Positions 62,417 to 64,000 of a stretch of 64,000 nucleotides of DNA are shown piece by piece; position 1 is the first letter of the stretch, and every line of letters begins with the position of its first letter. This DNA comes from Allomyces macrogynus ATCC 38327. Lineage: Eukaryota > Blastocladiomycota > Blastocladiomycetes > Blastocladiales > Blastocladiaceae. A program made the translations under genes and the position numbers. The stretch is from positions 57,250-121,249 of the forward strand of contig GG745381.1 in the NCBI GenBank assembly GCA_000151295.1, given 5' to 3'. The notes beneath the pieces were generated by a model. The model searched no databases. It saw only the letters and a program-made list of their open reading frames with translations, and was not told the origin of the DNA.

Positions 62417-63514
62417 TTACAACTCCAAATTGATCCAACGAGTTGGAGTATGACGACGGTCAGACGGAGCTTGGGCCTCGACAATCGATTCACGAGCGTG
62501 AAGCTTTGCAATCATGGCAAATCCAACACCGTTCTCAACGTGGCTGACTAACTGCGACCCGAGTTTCTGGAGGACAGTCGTGGCCTTGGGCTGCATGCGG
62601 CGGGCCATGTCACCAACAGCGACGCAAACAATTGCAGCGGGCGTATCCTTCTTCCTCCTCCACTTGGCTTGCTGGTCAGCGAGGAACCAGAATAACAATT
62701 CCGATTCTTTTTCATCAACATGCGTCTGGAAAAGGGCCTTGAACAATGGCATCTTGCGGTCCTTGAGAACAATAACAACTTGAAGACCTTGCTCAGTAAA
62801 CCGCTCAGTAACGCCGTCCACGACCACCTCCGCAAATGAGCCAGCATTTCTTCCGGCAGATCGCGCCTTGATCAAGCGCAGCTCACCAGTACTTTCCGCT
62901 GGGAGGGCGGACGGGACGTTGGGAGCGCCAAACTCGAACGTCAGCGACACTTGATCAGTCAACCCGCCCTCAGCGTCAGGCTTGTGCGCCTCCACAGCAA
63001 GGTATGGGCTGCGGACCGGGGTGATAAGCGCGTATCCATCGCGCCACCCGCACCGAGGAAATAAGCGCGCGCCAATCGAGGCCATGGCGGCGCGTCCGCG
63101 CTTGGTCAAGGACATGGAGGCCTCATCCACGACGACAATGGCCACAACAGCTGTTTCCGGGATCATGGCAATTGTTTCGGCCAAAGAACCGGAAAGACAC
63201 TCGCTCCCGTGCGTGTCGAACGTGGAAATCGCGACGGCTTTCTGCATGTTCGCTGCAGCCGTATCAACGACAATCATGTTGATGCCGCGCGAGAACAACC
63301 CAAACGTGAACGTCTGGTCGTTGATTGTAATGGACGCTTCATGGCCATCAAGCAGTGCTTGGAGCCCGGCCCCTTGCGCTGTCACAGTCATGGTCGTGGG
63401 CGTGAGCGTGTTGCCCCTTTGGTTCGTGGCAGCATTGTTGCTGGAGGACAGCGACATGGAAGACAAGTTAATGTCGGAGGGATCGCAATCGAGAAAGTCG
63501 ATGTTCTTGGTCAT
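62417..63514 (-). CDS. Two-domain ILEI/FAM3-like protein (365 aa)
   Basis: A single minus-strand exon from ATG 63514: MTKNIDFLDCDPSDINLSSM. Domain 1 is about residues 38-175 (EASITINDQTFTFGLFSRG, INMIVVDTAAANMQKAVAIS, FDTHGSECLSGSLAETIAMI, VVAIVVVDEASMSLTKRGRA, CGWRDGYALITPVRSPYLAV). Domain 2 is about 210-345 (RLIKARSAGRNAGSFAEVVV, RFTEQGLQVVIVLKDRKMPL, FQTHVDEKESELLFWFL, AAIVCVAVGDMARRM, NGVGFAMIAKLHARESIVEA). It ends TRWINLEL. Domain 1 is very similar to the truncated gene at 22614, 40 kb away and on the other strand. No signal peptide or membrane segment is visible. Function unknown. Confidence 0.85.
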   Translation of the reverse strand: MTKNIDFLDCDPSDINLSSMSLSSSNNAATNQRGNTLTPTTMTVTAQGAGLQALLDGHEASITINDQTFTFGLFSRGINMIVVDTAAANMQKAVAISTFDTHGSECLSGSLAETIAMIPETAVVAIVVVDEASMSLTKRGRAAMASIGARLFPRCGWRDGYALITPVRSPYLAVEAHKPDAEGGLTDQVSLTFEFGAPNVPSALPAESTGELRLIKARSAGRNAGSFAEVVVDGVTERFTEQGLQVVIVLKDRKMPLFKALFQTHVDEKESELLFWFLADQQAKWRRKKDTPAAIVCVAVGDMARRMQPKATTVLQKLGSQLVSHVENGVGFAMIAKLHARESIVEAQAPSDRRHTPTRWINLEL

Positions 63515-64000
63515 TATTGAATGAAAGCAGTGGGGTCGAAGAGAATCTTCAAGAAAACTGGCAAGCGTGCTCTGCTACGCAGAGGGTGGAGAGAATCAAG
63601 GGTGGCAGTGGATTGCAGCGAGCCAAGCTAGTTATTTATTGTCGGAGAGTAGTGACTTGGTTCGCCAAGTACCCTCACTGACTCTCCACGTCAGAGAGAA
63701 TGGTCGCTTTCTGCGTCTTGCCCGACTCCTTGATTGTGCTCGCGGCAGGTGGGCCGAGATAGGGTCAAACGTTGCTGAAAACTGGATTCCGTTGGCCGGA
63801 TCTTTCTGACACGCTGCTGTCATCAAGAAAGTTCATGGTCAGGCGAAGCGAAGTTGTATGAAAACACTACCGAGTGACTCCTGAGCAAGTCCAATCCCGA
63901 CAAGTCCCCAGTCTCAGACAATCGCTACCACGGGTTGAGCCGGCCCATGACCGAAAAAAGCACAACCCACATGACGAGCGTCGGCGACAAGCACGTCAGG
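63515..64000. other. Upstream region of ILEI gene 63514
   Basis: Window end. It contains the promoter elements listed separately; no other gene is seen. Confidence 0.4.
63633..63693 (-). promoter_or_regulatory. TGACGTGG box and AATAAATA element of ILEI gene 63514
   Basis: On the minus strand, TGACGTGG (63693-63686) precedes AATAAATA (63640-63633), which lies about 120 bp before the ATG. Flanks of the box (TCTGACGTGGAGAGT) closely match those upstream of the 40724 gene. Box-to-AT spacing (about 46 bp) is like the 37855 and 40724 genes. Confidence 0.45.

Noticed and set aside
1..64000. CRISPR arrays, prokaryotic operons, integrated virus genes
   Set aside because: No spaced direct repeats of CRISPR type, no Shine-Dalgarno operon pattern, and no recognisable polymerase, capsid, integrase or reverse transcriptase; introns and gene families are eukaryotic.

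Overview
The window looks like nuclear DNA of an early-diverging fungus, most likely a zoosporic (Blastocladiomycota-like) lineage. Visible evidence: strongly GC-rich protein genes split by short GT-AG introns (mostly 50-90 bp) with a recurrent GTACGT/GTATGT donor; a fungal-type gene set (Yrb30-like Ran regulator, Opi3-like phospholipid methyltransferase, Ypd1-like phosphotransfer protein, Sds3-like subunit, OPT transporter, GPI-anchored Knh1-like wall protein); and a 100-N assembly gap at 56790-56889. The lineage is an inference; no sequence search was possible.

Layout. 1-20 kb: the 3' end of one gene, a decayed CHD/SNF2-type remodeller, a small membrane protein, a RasGEF, a coiled-coil protein, a zinc-finger protein, a nine-exon OPT transporter, a tRNA-Ala and a Yrb30-like gene. 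20-31 kb: a broken sterol-type glycosyltransferase, ILEI/FAM3-type genes and remnants, an LRR-like ORF and a broken DUF4246 gene. 31.5-37 kb: an Sds3-like gene divergent from a proline-rich gene, then a divergent REEP/Yop1-like gene. 37-46 kb: two recently duplicated ILEI genes and a duplicated pair of unknown membrane-protein genes. 47-60.7 kb: a hypothetical gene, a Ypd1-like gene, two secreted GPI-type proteins, a possible Rmp1/Nepro-like RNase MRP protein, an At4g15545-like coiled-coil protein and an Opi3-like enzyme. 61-64 kb: F-box/LRR remnants and one more ILEI gene.

The most unusual content is a local family of ILEI (FAM3/PANDER-type) domain proteins: five genes with two tandem domains (25717, 29503, 37855, 40724, and 62417-63514 on the minus strand), one single-domain truncated copy (22614) and one probable remnant (21862-22192). 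They have no visible signal peptide although animal FAM3 proteins are secreted. Most share an N-terminal DPxxINLS(S/F)M motif, a C-terminal TRWIEMEF-like tail, and an upstream TGACGTGG box plus AT-rich TATA-like element. Two copies show a mosaic of near-identical and strongly diverged blocks. These genes lie in visibly AT-richer islands with a dispersed ~260-bp repeat, F-box/LRR debris and pseudogenes, between GC-rich conserved genes.

Exon structures were worked out by hand from splice signals, reading phase and family similarity. Where I give a total length, the exon sum is an exact multiple of three. Unresolved junctions are stated in the entries.
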